From an uncultured Acidobacteriaceae bacterium (GTDB lineage Bacteria; Acidobacteriota; Terriglobia; Terriglobales; Acidobacteriaceae), in the NCBI GenBank assembly GCA_937879855.1, contig CALFMO010000035.1:1-64000 (forward strand): a DNA stretch of 64,000 nucleotides, read 5' to 3'. A model generated the notes under the pieces. That model was not told where the DNA came from. It ran no database searches and saw only the letters and a list, made by a program, of their open reading frames with translations. Numbering within the stretch: position 1 is the first letter of the stretch; the number at the start of each line of letters is the position of its first letter. A program made the translations under genes and the position numbers. Below, in pieces: positions 32,583 to 43,654 of this stretch.

Positions 32583-34445
32583 TCAAGCGTTGTCGACCGC
32601 ATGCTGCGCAGCGCCGACTTTTTGCAGCGCTTCAAGATTGTCCGTTAGTTCGATGACGAAGGTCGTTCCTCGCCCCGGTTCGCTTTGGACGCTGATTCTG
32701 CCGCCGTGGTCGCTCACGACGGACTGCACGATGGCCAGGCCCAGCCCGGTTCCGTATTGCTTGCTGGTGTAATAGGGAGTAAAGATGCGCTCGCACTCCT
32801 CGCGCGTCAATCCAGTTCCGGTGTCAGCCACATCGACTATTACCTTTCCGGCGTCACGGTGCGTGGAGAGAGTAAGCGTACCGCCATTGGGCATCGCATC
32901 CATCGCGTTGAGCACAAGGTTCGACAGCGCGCGGTGCAGCAAATCGGGATCGGCGGCGATTGTCTTCAGATTCTCGGCCAACTCCAGCTTGCAGGTAATC
33001 GGCGCGCGCCCGGGCGCCTGAAACTGGGCCTGGAACAGCTTTGCGACTCCGCAAAGAATCTCATTCAGTTGCACCGCCTGCAATTGCGGAGGAGGCATTT
33101 TGGAAAACTCGCTGAAGCGCCCGATGATCGCTTTGAGGTTCGAAATTTCCGCCAGTAGAGTTGTTGAACTTTCCCGAAACACTTCATCGAATTGTTCCGC
33201 ACTTTGCGCGCGGGCTCGCATCAAGTTCTCCACAGTAATTTGAAGAGGGAAGAGCGGATTCTTCAGCTCATGCGCCAGTCGACGCGCCAGTTCGCGCCAG
33301 GCCGCGACTCGCTCCGTCTGCACGAGACGTTCTCTTTGCGCCGCCAGTTCGGCCGTCATACGGTTAAACGACTCGGCCAGTTGCCCAACTTCATCGCTGC
33401 CGTGCACCTCGACGCGCGTATCCCAGTGCCCCGCTGTGACGTCCTGCGCTGCCCGCGCCAGTTGCTCTACGGGGCGCGTCACTCTGGCTGCCGCCCAACT
33501 GCTCAGCAAGATCGCCAGAACCATTCCGCCACCTCCACCCAGCAACGCTGACGCGCGGATGCGGCGTTTCAGTTCGATATAGGACCGGCGCGAATTCCCG
33601 ACGAGCAGGATCGCCAGCAACGGACCGTCTTGGCTTGACCGATCTTTGCCCGCCCCGCGCAACGGAATCGCATGAAATACCTCTTCATCCGCCGCGTCAG
33701 ACGACCACGCCACGGTTCCGGTCGTTTCCTGATTCGACTGGCGCACGGCCTCGATTAGCGGAGCAAATTTTTCGGCTGGCCGGGTGGGGCCTGTGCCAGC
33801 GGCGGAAGGATCCAGAAGCGAGTCGGGCGAAAAATGGCCGCTTCGATTCTGATAAAGCACGACGCGCATATCAGCGGGCAAGTCCAGTGCGGAAAGAAAA
33901 TTCTTGTCAAGGCGCCGGCCTCCGATCACGTAGACAGGCTGCTCGCCCACTCCAGTAGCCTGCACGGCAAAAAGTCCTAATGCCGCTGAGTCCTGCAATT
34001 CCTCGCGTTTCAGAAATGCGCTCTGACCCTTCAGCGCCGACACACTGTCAAATGCAGGCTCAGGATAGCCAAACTTCGCCGGCCACTGCGCGGAGGAAAT
34101 AATGGTGCCGTGTTCATCGAGAAATTCGAGGAAGTCGAGTTGATGACTATCGGCCATGGATTTGGCAAGTTCAAAATAGTCGGCGGAGTTGGGCGATGTC
34201 CCATTCAGCGCGGTCGCCATTCGACTGACAGGATCGGAAACAGCGATAACTTCCACCTGCCGCGTTACGTCGTCACCGCGCCGGCTAAACTCACGCTGGA
34301 ACTGCGAGACCAGCGCCCCAGTGCGCTGATTTTCGGCATTCTCAAATGCATTGCGTGTCAACGCCAGCACGAGCCAGGCAACGGCCCCCACCGACAGGAC
34401 GACTGTCAGCGCGAAAACCGCCAGTAGTTTGCGCCGGAAAGTCAT
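32583..34445 (-). CDS. NtrY-like membrane sensor histidine kinase
   Basis: 620 aa from ATG 34445 (MTFRRKLLAVFALTV); a GTG three codons upstream is in frame. An N-terminal transmembrane helix, a periplasmic sensor region of about 260 residues, a second helix (SALLGGGGGMVLAILLSSWA), a HAMP domain, HisKA with RRLAHELKNPLFPLQ, and an ATPase domain with NLVLNAMDAMPNGG, DTGTGL and GTGLGLAIV follow in order. It phosphorylates the regulator encoded 28 bases downstream. The periplasmic domain shows no named sensor fold to me. Confidence 0.92.
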   Translation of the reverse strand: MTFRRKLLAVFALTVVLSVGAVAWLVLALTRNAFENAENQRTGALVSQFQREFSRRGDDVTRQVEVIAVSDPVSRMATALNGTSPNSADYFELAKSMADSHQLDFLEFLDEHGTIISSAQWPAKFGYPEPAFDSVSALKGQSAFLKREELQDSAALGLFAVQATGVGEQPVYVIGGRRLDKNFLSALDLPADMRVVLYQNRSGHFSPDSLLDPSAAGTGPTRPAEKFAPLIEAVRQSNQETTGTVAWSSDAADEEVFHAIPLRGAGKDRSSQDGPLLAILLVGNSRRSYIELKRRIRASALLGGGGGMVLAILLSSWAAARVTRPVEQLARAAQDVTAGHWDTRVEVHGSDEVGQLAESFNRMTAELAAQRERLVQTERVAAWRELARRLAHELKNPLFPLQITVENLMRARAQSAEQFDEVFRESSTTLLAEISNLKAIIGRFSEFSKMPPPQLQAVQLNEILCGVAKLFQAQFQAPGRAPITCKLELAENLKTIAADPDLLHRALSNLVLNAMDAMPNGGTLTLSTHRDAGKVIVDVADTGTGLTREECERIFTPYYTSKQYGTGLGLAIVQSVVSDHGGRISVQSEPGRGTTFVIELTDNLEALQKVGAAQHAVDNA

Positions 34446-34498
34446 CGTTTGCACTTCATTTTCTGCCGTCGCAAGGGGTCACCGATCGTGACTAGACG

Positions 34499-35869
34499 TC
34501 ATTGTCTCGCATTCGCCATCCATGCGTCGGCCAGGGACCAGCTTCCGTCAGGCCGCAGCGACCAATTCTTCAAACTCGATGTTGATGCGTACGACACGGG
34601 CAAATGAAAAAGGGGAATCACTCGCTGCGTCGCCAGCAGCGCTACCTCTGACGCATAGAGATCTTCTACTCCACCCTTTTTTTTCCCCAGCGGCGATCCA
34701 ACCAAGTTCGCAACATCTGCTAGCGCGACCCACGGATCAGGCGACTGCAACGGAATTCGCAAGAGCCGAAGATCCGCCTTGGGCGCGGGCGTGGGTTGCA
34801 GCAACAACCCTGCATCTTTTGCATTCAGGGCGATGCGCTCGGCAAAAAAATGGGCCAGTGGATCACTACCGTCGTAGCCAAGAGTCCAAGTTGGAATGCT
34901 GCGGACTTGGGCGCGGGCCTGCCGCGCCCGCGGTAAGTCGGCATCGGTGGGAAAAACGAATCCGTATCCGCTCATCCAGTTTGGCAAAATACTTGCTGCA
35001 GACTGTCCCGCCCCTTGCAGTAGCACGTTGCGAATCGATGCGCGATCGACACTCCACGTCAATGCCTCGCGCAGAAGCTTCTCATCCGGGGATGCGACAT
35101 CACGTGCAAATACCAAGGCTAACAATTCGACTGGCGATGAAGTCGCCAGCCGGCGTCCTGCTTGCGTCACGCGGTGAGTCTGCTCCGGCGCCACTTCCAC
35201 GAAATCCGCTTTTCCCAGTTCCAATGCAGTCATCTGGTCGCGGAAACTTCTTCCCATCTCAATCTCGATAGCGTCAAGGAAAGGGCGTCCACGCCAACAG
35301 TTCTCCTCGGCTGCCAGCGCCAATTTTTTTCCAGGCTGCCAATCCACAATATGAAAGGGGCCAGTGCCGCTGGGCTTGTTGTCCGCAGTCCTTTTCGCAA
35401 TTGCGTTCCGCGACAACGAAAGTTCCGCTAACAAATCGGGGTTGGAGTTGTCCCAGTCGATGATGACCGAATCTTCATCTGTTGTCACATTCCATGACGG
35501 ATTCGCGGTGCGCAGGGAAGCGGCAACACTCTCAGCCGTGAGCGCCGCTCCGTCGTTAAACTTCACCTGGCGGCGAAGGCGAAACTGCCAACGCTGGCTG
35601 CCCGGCAACGTTTGCCATGACGTTGCCAGCGAGGGCTGAATTCGTCCGCTGTCGTCGGTAGTCACCAGGGTGTCGAACATCAGCATGGTGAGATTGCGTC
35701 GGGCGAACGAGTCGGGTTGCGCGCCGTCCGCCGGATCAAGCGACATTGGCGCCGCCCGGGTGGCAACATGCAACACGCCTCCGTATTGCGGCCGCGTCTC
35801 GGCTCGCCCAGCCAACGCCGCGACTATCACGCTACTGACTGCAAACCACCGCCAGACGAAAAGCCTCAT
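34499..35869 (-). CDS. Family 5 (peptide/nickel type) solute-binding protein
   Basis: 456 aa with a signal peptide (MRLFVWRWFAVSSVIVAALAG). GGVLHVATRAAPMSLDPADG and RQVKFNDGAALTAESVAASL are SBP_bac_5 signatures, followed by GTGPFHIVDWQPGKKLAL and REALTWSVDRASI. No ABC permease or ATPase genes are nearby. Its position directly before the kinase suggests it could feed ligand information to that sensor, but this is inference. It overlaps the upstream exported-protein gene by 38 bases. Confidence 0.85.
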   Translation of the reverse strand: MRLFVWRWFAVSSVIVAALAGRAETRPQYGGVLHVATRAAPMSLDPADGAQPDSFARRNLTMLMFDTLVTTDDSGRIQPSLATSWQTLPGSQRWQFRLRRQVKFNDGAALTAESVAASLRTANPSWNVTTDEDSVIIDWDNSNPDLLAELSLSRNAIAKRTADNKPSGTGPFHIVDWQPGKKLALAAEENCWRGRPFLDAIEIEMGRSFRDQMTALELGKADFVEVAPEQTHRVTQAGRRLATSSPVELLALVFARDVASPDEKLLREALTWSVDRASIRNVLLQGAGQSAASILPNWMSGYGFVFPTDADLPRARQARAQVRSIPTWTLGYDGSDPLAHFFAERIALNAKDAGLLLQPTPAPKADLRLLRIPLQSPDPWVALADVANLVGSPLGKKKGGVEDLYASEVALLATQRVIPLFHLPVSYASTSSLKNWSLRPDGSWSLADAWMANARQ

Positions 35870-37124
35870 AGGTTCCTGTCTCTTGATTTTTCACGACAGC
35901 GATCGCCGTGTCGCCCTTCGCGTCCGTCCACAACGTCGTAATCGCGCCGCCAAAATCGAGCGCGGCGCTCACCGCGACCGGATCGCGATCTGGAAATTCA
36001 TAGGCGCGCACGGAATCCGCGTTTCCTTCTTCCAGACTTGATGCGAGGACTTGCCAGCCAGCGCCGCATGCAGTCTTCACTGTGGCAAGATCGCTGCCCC
36101 AATCGAATCTCGCAGCCTGATCGTTGATGCCGTCGATCATGTGCACATGGCCATCTGTTGCGGCGAAGAGCCACAGCAGATATTTATCCCGCGGCACGAA
36201 TGCAGCCGAATAAAACTTGGAGACCGTCGTGAACTTGCCGATGCCGGAAGTCAGAGCGCCGGTGAAGAAGTTCCGCGTCGGAGCATAGAAAGCGCCTAGC
36301 GGGGAAATGGCGATGGTATTGGATCCGGCGCTTGGAAACGTAGAAAAGGTGCCACCGCTCAAGGCTGCCGGCACGAGCGGCCAAGGATCGTCGGTCTCGC
36401 GGCAATTCAATGTGAGCGGCGCCGCTGCACTACTACGGCAGATCACGCCCGGCAGATAAACATCAGCCAAGTGATCTTTGGCGGGAATCAATCTCCCGCG
36501 CATATCCCGTGGCCAGGGTCGCGCATGGACAATGCCCAGGGCTTGCTCCTGCAGCCACTTTCCCGCCTGCCACCGGTAGAGCGCCACCTTCTCCGGATCT
36601 AAGACGGCAATGTGTGTGGTCGGCGCGGTATTTTCGTCCAACACGGCAACGTCGAGGATTGGCTCCGCCTGGGTCCACAAGGAAATCTTGCGCAGGCTGA
36701 GTGGAACCGATTCATGCGCCGCCATCACGCCGGTGGGACGGGGAGCGGATACCATCACCACAGCGGTGTCGCCCGCGCTCTGGCGAATCTGAGCGACCCA
36801 GACATAAGCAGCTGAATTTTCCGACAATGAAATCGCGACCGTAGCTGCGGCTTGCTCAGCATCTACGAAGCGCAGGCCGGCCTGTTCGAGCGCGCTGCGC
36901 AGGCCGTTTTGAACGACCTCATAATCGCGCTTGCTAAGAAAGGAACGATTTTCCACAGTTAGCGCGACGGCACCCGGGCCGGTGACCGCAACGATCTTTC
37001 TTGCGAGTTGTTGCTCCGGTTCATTCCAATCCACTGCCGTCGCGACGATGGTCAGCGCAAGCAATACGAACGACAGTCGAGACAAGAGACGGAAGATGTG
37101 CGCAAGAAGTAAGGGGTGGCACAC
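35832..37124 (-). CDS. Exported protein of unknown function, first gene of the sensor operon
   Basis: 430 aa if it starts at the GTG 37124 (VCHPLLLAHIFRLLSRL...), giving a signal-anchor LSFVLLALTIVATAVDWNE; the open frame extends 35 codons further upstream over the promoter-like TATAAT. The mature part is beta-rich with repeated DNTA/LDP-type loops (AVLDENTAPTTHIAVLDPEK) and two possible propeller-like strands (ATDGHVHMIDG). No family recognised. It precedes the solute-binding protein, kinase and regulator. Confidence 0.6.
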   Translation of the reverse strand: MCHPLLLAHIFRLLSRLSFVLLALTIVATAVDWNEPEQQLARKIVAVTGPGAVALTVENRSFLSKRDYEVVQNGLRSALEQAGLRFVDAEQAAATVAISLSENSAAYVWVAQIRQSAGDTAVVMVSAPRPTGVMAAHESVPLSLRKISLWTQAEPILDVAVLDENTAPTTHIAVLDPEKVALYRWQAGKWLQEQALGIVHARPWPRDMRGRLIPAKDHLADVYLPGVICRSSAAAPLTLNCRETDDPWPLVPAALSGGTFSTFPSAGSNTIAISPLGAFYAPTRNFFTGALTSGIGKFTTVSKFYSAAFVPRDKYLLWLFAATDGHVHMIDGINDQAARFDWGSDLATVKTACGAGWQVLASSLEEGNADSVRAYEFPDRDPVAVSAALDFGGAITTLWTDAKGDTAIAVVKNQETGTYEAFRLAVVCSQ

Positions 37125-37154
37125 CGGGTTCGCACGAACGTTTGGGATACCTGA

Positions 37155-37160
37155 ATTATA
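37155..37160 (-). promoter_or_regulatory. -10 box of the sensor operon
   Basis: TATAAT on the minus strand, about 30 bases before the chosen GTG at 37124. The -35 region at 17-base spacing reads CCGGAC, poor, so an activator or another sigma factor may help. Confidence 0.4.
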
Positions 37161-37310
37161 AACTGCTCTACCCACGAGTCCGGACCTTCCCCCTGTACTG
37201 TTTAGACACCACGTTTCTGAAACTGACACGTTTCCTGCCGCCTAGACAAACGTCGAACGGGTTCCTGATAGGAGGCTGTATCCGATAAGGCTCGGATTCA
37301 AGCGTGAGGG

Positions 37311-38891
<1,581 letters not shown>

Positions 38892-39070
38892 GGGGTCTCC
38901 TTAATACGAACACAGCCGTTACAAAACGGCAAACATACTATTTTCCCTCAAAAGCAGGTGGGAAGCCAAATGTTTACCAACGGTGATCAATTCGAGAGAT
39001 CCTTCTTTTCTCCGAAAAACGGTTACGGTCAGGATGGCTCCATGGAAGGTCAGGGGGCGGTGGACAAATT

Positions 39071-39253
39071 CTAGTCTGAGGTTTTGTAATCGCAGGCCTT
39101 GCGGCAATCTTCGCAGTACATCAGCCCATCGGCGCAAAGTCGGATGTCAATCACGGCCTGGCAGAGGCAGCAGAATTTTTCGCAATCGCACGAACTTTCA
39201 GGCTGGTCGCATTGCGCGCAGTGATATTTGGCAGGACTGGTTTCGGCACTCAT
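39071..39253 (-). CDS. Small cysteine-rich zinc-binding protein
   Basis: 60 aa (MSAETSPAKYHCAQCDQPES). Nine cysteines: CAQC, CDC, CCLC and CEDC arrangements that could bind two zinc ions. No name known to me. It lies divergently from murE, with their starts 117 bases apart. Confidence 0.6.
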   Translation of the reverse strand: MSAETSPAKYHCAQCDQPESSCDCEKFCCLCQAVIDIRLCADGLMYCEDCRKACDYKTSD

Positions 39254-39356
39254 GAGATCAATGTAGCGCGCAGCGGCGGCCGGCGAAAAATGACCTTGGT
39301 AATCCCGCGAGCGCCGGAAAGAGTGCTTGCCCCGATCACGCGATTTCTGCGTGTCC

Positions 39357-39362
39357 TATAAT
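39357..39362 (+). promoter_or_regulatory. -10 box immediately before murE
   Basis: TATAAT ends 8 bases before the murE ATG (39371). The predicted transcription start is within 0-3 bases of the ATG and no SD is present, so the murE mRNA may be leaderless. The -35 region at 17-base spacing is GATCAC, weak. Confidence 0.5.
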
Positions 39363-39370
39363 TCCCAGCA

Positions 39371-40888
39371 ATGACCTTCCAACATCTGCTGGATGGCGCG
39401 GAGGTTCTCGCCCAGCACGGGGACCCCAGCGTCAGTGGTATGGAATACGACTCGCGCCACGTCAAGCCGGGGTGCGTGTTCGTGGCCATGCACGGGGAGA
39501 CGTCGGATGGGAACCGGTTCATCGACCAGGCAATTCAGGCGGGGGCAATCGCGGTGGTCACGGACTCGCCGGCTGAAAAGCCGCGCGAAGGCGTGGCCTG
39601 GGCTCTTGTGCCACATGGGCGGCGAGCCCTGGCGCGGCTGAGCGCAAATTTCTACAAGCGCCCGGCGGAGCGGATTGCGATCACCGGAATCACGGGTACG
39701 AATGGGAAGAGTACGACCGCGTTTCTCGTCGAATCGATTCTCACCGCCGCTGGTCGTAAGAGCGCTCTCATCGGAACGATCGAGTACCATGTGGCCGGAC
39801 AGGTCTATCCCGCGCCGCATACCACGCCGGAAGCACTTGAACTGGCGAAACTCTTCAACCAAGCGCTCGGCATGGGCGCAACCGACGCGGTCATGGAAGT
39901 CTCCTCCCACGCACTGGCGCAGGAACGGGTATTTGGCGTGCCCTTCGATGTCGCCGTGTTCACCAACCTGACGCGCGATCATCTCGACTATCACAAAACG
40001 ATGGACGAATATTTCGCCGCCAAGCGAGTGCTCTTCGAGGGCTGCGGCACCGATGCACCGCGCGCCGCGGTGACCAACCTTGACGACGAATATGGGGCGA
40101 AGCTGGCGGAGTTCAGCCGCAAGCGCAGTTCGGTGGTGCTGACATATGGTTGGGATCGCGGCGATTTCCATGCCGAACACGTCGACATCACTCCCCGCGG
40201 GACGCGCTTCGACATGGCCATACCACGGGAGAAGATTGCCATTTTCTCGCCGCTGATCGGCCGCGTGAATGTGTACAACATTCTGGCAGCGGCCGAGGCG
40301 TGCTATGCGCGAGGGTGCCCGGCGGATGCGATTGCCCGTGGCGTCGAAGCGCTCACGCATGTGCCGGGAAGATTTGAGCGCGTTGATTGTGGGCAACCGT
40401 TCACCGTGGTGGTGGACTACGCGCACACCGATGATGCGTTGCGCAATCTGACGGCCCTAGCTCGCGAATTCGTTTCGCGTGGCGGCGGAACGGCGAGAGT
40501 CGTAACAGTTTTCGGCTGTGGTGGCGATCGCGATCGTGCCAAACGGCCGCTGATGGGCGAGGCCGCCGGACGCGGCAGCGATTTTGTGGTGCTCACTTCG
40601 GATAATCCGAGGAGCGAGGACCCCCTGGCAATCATTAATGATGCGTTGGTTGGACTGCAGAGATCTGGGGTGAAGTACTTCGTCGAAGCCGACCGCCGTA
40701 AAGCGATTGCGCTGGCAATCGCGCAAGCGCGTCCGGGCGATATTGTGTTGCTCGCGGGTAAGGGACACGAGAAGGTGCAGGTTACTCGCGAAGGCTCCAG
40801 TCCTTTTGACGATGTCGAAATCGCTCGCGAGGCGTTGCGGGCTGCCGGCTTCGAATGCGCCCAGGCGGCTGGCGGGAACCTGGCATGA
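39371..40888 (+). CDS. murE: UDP-MurNAc-L-Ala-D-Glu:meso-DAP ligase
   Basis: 505 aa. P-loop GITGTNGKSTT near residue 105, HTTPEAL, and SSHALAQERV with the family His. DNPRSED (about 416) is the motif that selects meso-diaminopimelate as the third residue. It adds meso-DAP to the UDP-MurNAc-dipeptide. First gene of the dcw operon; its stop overlaps the murF start (ATGA). No SD, see the -10 entry. Confidence 0.96.
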   Translation: MTFQHLLDGAEVLAQHGDPSVSGMEYDSRHVKPGCVFVAMHGETSDGNRFIDQAIQAGAIAVVTDSPAEKPREGVAWALVPHGRRALARLSANFYKRPAERIAITGITGTNGKSTTAFLVESILTAAGRKSALIGTIEYHVAGQVYPAPHTTPEALELAKLFNQALGMGATDAVMEVSSHALAQERVFGVPFDVAVFTNLTRDHLDYHKTMDEYFAAKRVLFEGCGTDAPRAAVTNLDDEYGAKLAEFSRKRSSVVLTYGWDRGDFHAEHVDITPRGTRFDMAIPREKIAIFSPLIGRVNVYNILAAAEACYARGCPADAIARGVEALTHVPGRFERVDCGQPFTVVVDYAHTDDALRNLTALAREFVSRGGGTARVVTVFGCGGDRDRAKRPLMGEAAGRGSDFVVLTSDNPRSEDPLAIINDALVGLQRSGVKYFVEADRRKAIALAIAQARPGDIVLLAGKGHEKVQVTREGSSPFDDVEIAREALRAAGFECAQAAGGNLA

Positions 40889-42312
40889 AGTTAACGCTAG
40901 CGAAAATCGCCGAGTTCATATCGGCGTCAGCTCTGGTGACGATCCACGTAGGGACAGCCGCCTCGGCTGTCCGGCCGCGCAAAGATCCGCGCGAGGAAGT
41001 TGCGCAAGGTTATTCCATCGACTCGCGCACTGTGAGCCATGGCGAACTCTTCTTTGCGGTAAAAGGCGAGCGCCTCGACGGCCACGACTATGTCGACGCA
41101 GCTCTGGAGAAGGGCGCCGCCGCGGCGGTCGTGCGCAAAGATCAGCTGCATCGCTATTCCGACAAAACCCGGCTGCTTGCGGTCGACGATACGCTGCTGG
41201 CGCTGCAAACCCTGGCCACCGCGGTGCGGAAACTTTGGGGCAAGCCTCTGGTGGGCGTGACCGGTTCGGCGGGGAAGACGACGACCAAAGATGCGATCGC
41301 GCATGTTCTTGGAACGCGCTTCCGCGTGCTCAAGTCCGAAGGCAACTTCAATAACCATTTTGGCCTGCCGCTCATGCTCTTGAAGTTGGAACCGGAACAT
41401 GACGTAGCAGTCATCGAGATGGGGATGTCGCATGCGGGAGAGATTCGAGCGCTGGCGAAGATCGCGCAACCCGAGATTGGCGTAGTCACCAATGTTGCTC
41501 CCGTACACCTGGAGTTCTTTGACTCCATCGCCGGCATTGCGCGCGCCAAATATGAGCTGATTGAGTCGCTGACCGCCACTGGGATCGCCGTGCTCAACGC
41601 CGATGATGAGTACGTTTCGCAATTTGGCCGCGGCTTCAAGGGTAAAGTCGTGACTTATGGAACGCAGGCCACGGCGGATGTGCGCGCTGAGAATGTGAAA
41701 ACGCGTGGTGCGGAGGGATCGGAGTTTGACGTCGTTGTGGCAGGCGGGCGCGAGCATGCGAGATTGCCACTGGTGGGAGAACACAACGTTCTGAATGCAC
41801 TCGCGGCCGTGGCGGTTGGAATGGCTCGAGGCCTGACGCCGCAAGAAGCGGTCGCCGCGCTGGCGACTCTGGCGCCGCCTGACAAGCGCGGGCAGGTTCT
41901 CAAACTGGGTAACATTACGATCATCAACGATTGCTACAATTCGAATCCGAAAGCGCTGCACGCGATGGTCGATGCGCTGGCCGCGATGAAAGCAGGGCGG
42001 CGCATTGTGGTCGCGGGAGAAATGCTGGAACTTGGGCCCGCGGGAGAACAGATGCACCGCGCCGCCGGCCAGCATATTGCCGGAAAGAAGATCGATGCCC
42101 TGGTCGGGGTGCGCGGACTGGCGCAAGCGATGGTCGACGGCGCTCGGCAAGCTGGTGCGGAAGCTCAGTTTGTGGCCACGCCCGAAGAAGCTGGCGAATG
42201 GCTGGCTCGGGAGGCGCGGGATGGCGACGTGGTGCTACTCAAAGCGTCGCGGGGCGTGAAGCTCGAGAAAGCATTAGAGACGTGGAAGGCACGGCGGGGT
42301 ACAAATTGTTGA
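40885..42312 (+). CDS. murF: UDP-MurNAc-tripeptide-D-Ala-D-Ala ligase
   Basis: 475 aa from the ATG at 40885 that overlaps the murE stop. GVTGSAGKTTTKDA is the P-loop; FNNHFGLPLMLL and MGMSHAGEI are MurF signatures. It adds D-Ala-D-Ala to complete the pentapeptide. Residues about 20-35 (HVGTAASAVRPRKD) are encoded by an inserted palindromic repeat with 9-base arms (40952-40972) and interrupt the conserved N-terminus just before GYSIDSRTV. Confidence 0.95.
   Translation: MKLTLAKIAEFISASALVTIHVGTAASAVRPRKDPREEVAQGYSIDSRTVSHGELFFAVKGERLDGHDYVDAALEKGAAAAVVRKDQLHRYSDKTRLLAVDDTLLALQTLATAVRKLWGKPLVGVTGSAGKTTTKDAIAHVLGTRFRVLKSEGNFNNHFGLPLMLLKLEPEHDVAVIEMGMSHAGEIRALAKIAQPEIGVVTNVAPVHLEFFDSIAGIARAKYELIESLTATGIAVLNADDEYVSQFGRGFKGKVVTYGTQATADVRAENVKTRGAEGSEFDVVVAGGREHARLPLVGEHNVLNALAAVAVGMARGLTPQEAVAALATLAPPDKRGQVLKLGNITIINDCYNSNPKALHAMVDALAAMKAGRRIVVAGEMLELGPAGEQMHRAAGQHIAGKKIDALVGVRGLAQAMVDGARQAGAEAQFVATPEEAGEWLAREARDGDVVLLKASRGVKLEKALETWKARRGTNC
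40952..40972 (+). repeat. Palindromic repeat inside the murF coding region
   Basis: GGACAGCCG-CCT-CGGCTGTCC, perfect 9-base arms. The same arms with the loop reversed (AGG) occur at 52070-52088 in an intergenic region. It keeps the murF frame open and adds about 13-15 residues. Confidence 0.75.
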
Positions 42313-42383
42313 TTGATGATTTGTGATTGTTGATTGAAAACCACAGGCGCCTGGCGCCAATCAACAATCGCGAAATCGACAAT
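42307..42383. repeat. TGATTG/CAATCA intergenic palindrome, murF-mraY
   Basis: Left arm TTGTTGATTGATGATTTGTG..., right arm ...CCAATCAACAATCGCG. One of four members between dcw genes. Confidence 0.65.
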
Positions 42384-42410
42384 GTTTCGGGTAAATGCGA
42401 CGGAGGCTGA

Positions 42411-43544
42411 TTGCTCTACTGGCTGTTATTCGTCAAGCTGCAACACTACGTCGCGCCATTCCGCATCTTTCGCTACGTCACTTTCCGCACGGCATTCGCC
42501 AGCCTTACCGCGCTGTTTACCGCGCTGATCGTCGGCCCTCTCGTCATCGGGCGTCTGCGCGAGTTTCAGATCGGGCAATATATTCGCGAAGAGGGTCCAA
42601 AGGCACATCAGAAAAAAGCGGGCACACCCACCATGGGCGGATTACTCATCGTGATTGCGATCGTCGTGCCCACTCTGCTATGGGCTGACCTTAGCAACCG
42701 TTTCATTTGGATCGCTGTGTTCGCCGCCTGTGCGTTCGCGGCCATCGGATTTACCGACGATTACACCAAGGTGACGCGCCGCCGCAACCTCGGATTGACT
42801 GGGCGCGCGAAGTTAGGGTTGCAGATTGCCACCAGCATCGTGATTGCCTCGATGCTGATTGCGATGCAGGCCTACGGCATGTATTCGACGAAGCTGATCG
42901 TGCCGTTCTTCAAGCAGTTCCATCCTGACCTGGTTGTGGGTGGGCTGGAAAAATATCCCCACATATGGCCGCTGGCGTTTTTACCTTTTATTGCATTCGT
43001 CGTGCTGGTGATTGTGGGCTCAAGCAATGCGGTGAATCTCACTGATGGGTTGGACGGGTTAGCCATCGGCTGCACGGTAATTGCTGCAGGCGCACTGACG
43101 GTGTTGACCTACGTCAGCGGCCACGCAACTTTTGCGACCTACCTGGAACTGCAACGCATGCCGCAGGTCGCGGAACTGACCATCTTTTGCGGGGCGATGG
43201 TGGGGTCGTCGATTGGATTTCTGTGGTACAACGCACACCCCGCGGAAGTGTTCATGGGAGACGTGGGGTCGCTGGCCTTGGGCGGCGCGATTGGCACCGT
43301 GGCCGTCATCATCAAGCAGGAACTGCTGCTGCCGTTCATTGGGGGCATATTTGTGATTGAGGCGCTGTCGGTGATCCTGCAGGTCGGATCGTACAAGCTG
43401 CGCAAGAAACGCATCTTCAAGATGGCGCCGCTGCATCATCACTTTGAATTGATGGGCTGGTCGGAGTCGAAGATCATTGTGCGCTTTTGGATCGCGTCGC
43501 TGATTTTCGCCCTGTTCGCGCTGACGACTTTGAAACTGAGGTAG
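42411..43544 (+). CDS. mraY: Phospho-MurNAc-pentapeptide translocase
   Basis: 377 aa, TTG start at 42411 with CGGAGG 4-5 bases upstream; the protein begins LLYWLLF like other MraY. GTPTMGGLLIVIAI, FTDDYTKV with the catalytic Asp pair, NAVNLTDGLDGLAIG and PLHHHFELMGW are conserved loops. About ten membrane helices. It transfers phospho-MurNAc-pentapeptide to undecaprenyl phosphate, forming lipid I. Confidence 0.97.
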   Translation: MLYWLLFVKLQHYVAPFRIFRYVTFRTAFASLTALFTALIVGPLVIGRLREFQIGQYIREEGPKAHQKKAGTPTMGGLLIVIAIVVPTLLWADLSNRFIWIAVFAACAFAAIGFTDDYTKVTRRRNLGLTGRAKLGLQIATSIVIASMLIAMQAYGMYSTKLIVPFFKQFHPDLVVGGLEKYPHIWPLAFLPFIAFVVLVIVGSSNAVNLTDGLDGLAIGCTVIAAGALTVLTYVSGHATFATYLELQRMPQVAELTIFCGAMVGSSIGFLWYNAHPAEVFMGDVGSLALGGAIGTVAVIIKQELLLPFIGGIFVIEALSVILQVGSYKLRKKRIFKMAPLHHHFELMGWSESKIIVRFWIASLIFALFALTTLKLR

Positions 43545-43547
43545 ACA

Positions 43548-43647
43548 TTGGCGATTGGTGATTTTTGATTCCTGATTGAAACATCTTTGGCGCGAATGCT
43601 GGCTTAGTCTCTACAATCAACAATCAACAATCAACAATCGAAAATTG
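43548..43647. repeat. TGATTG/CAATCA intergenic palindrome, mraY-murD
   Basis: Left arm GGCGATTGGTGATTTTTGATT..., right arm with CAATCAACAAT three times. About 100 bases; the arms would pair over about 30. Confidence 0.65.
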
Positions 43648-43654
43648 TTCTGGC

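Noticed and set aside
39356..40426. Long minus-strand ORF opposite murE (and similar shadows opposite murF and ftsZ)
   Set aside because: High-GC antisense frames; the plus-strand genes have full catalytic motifs.
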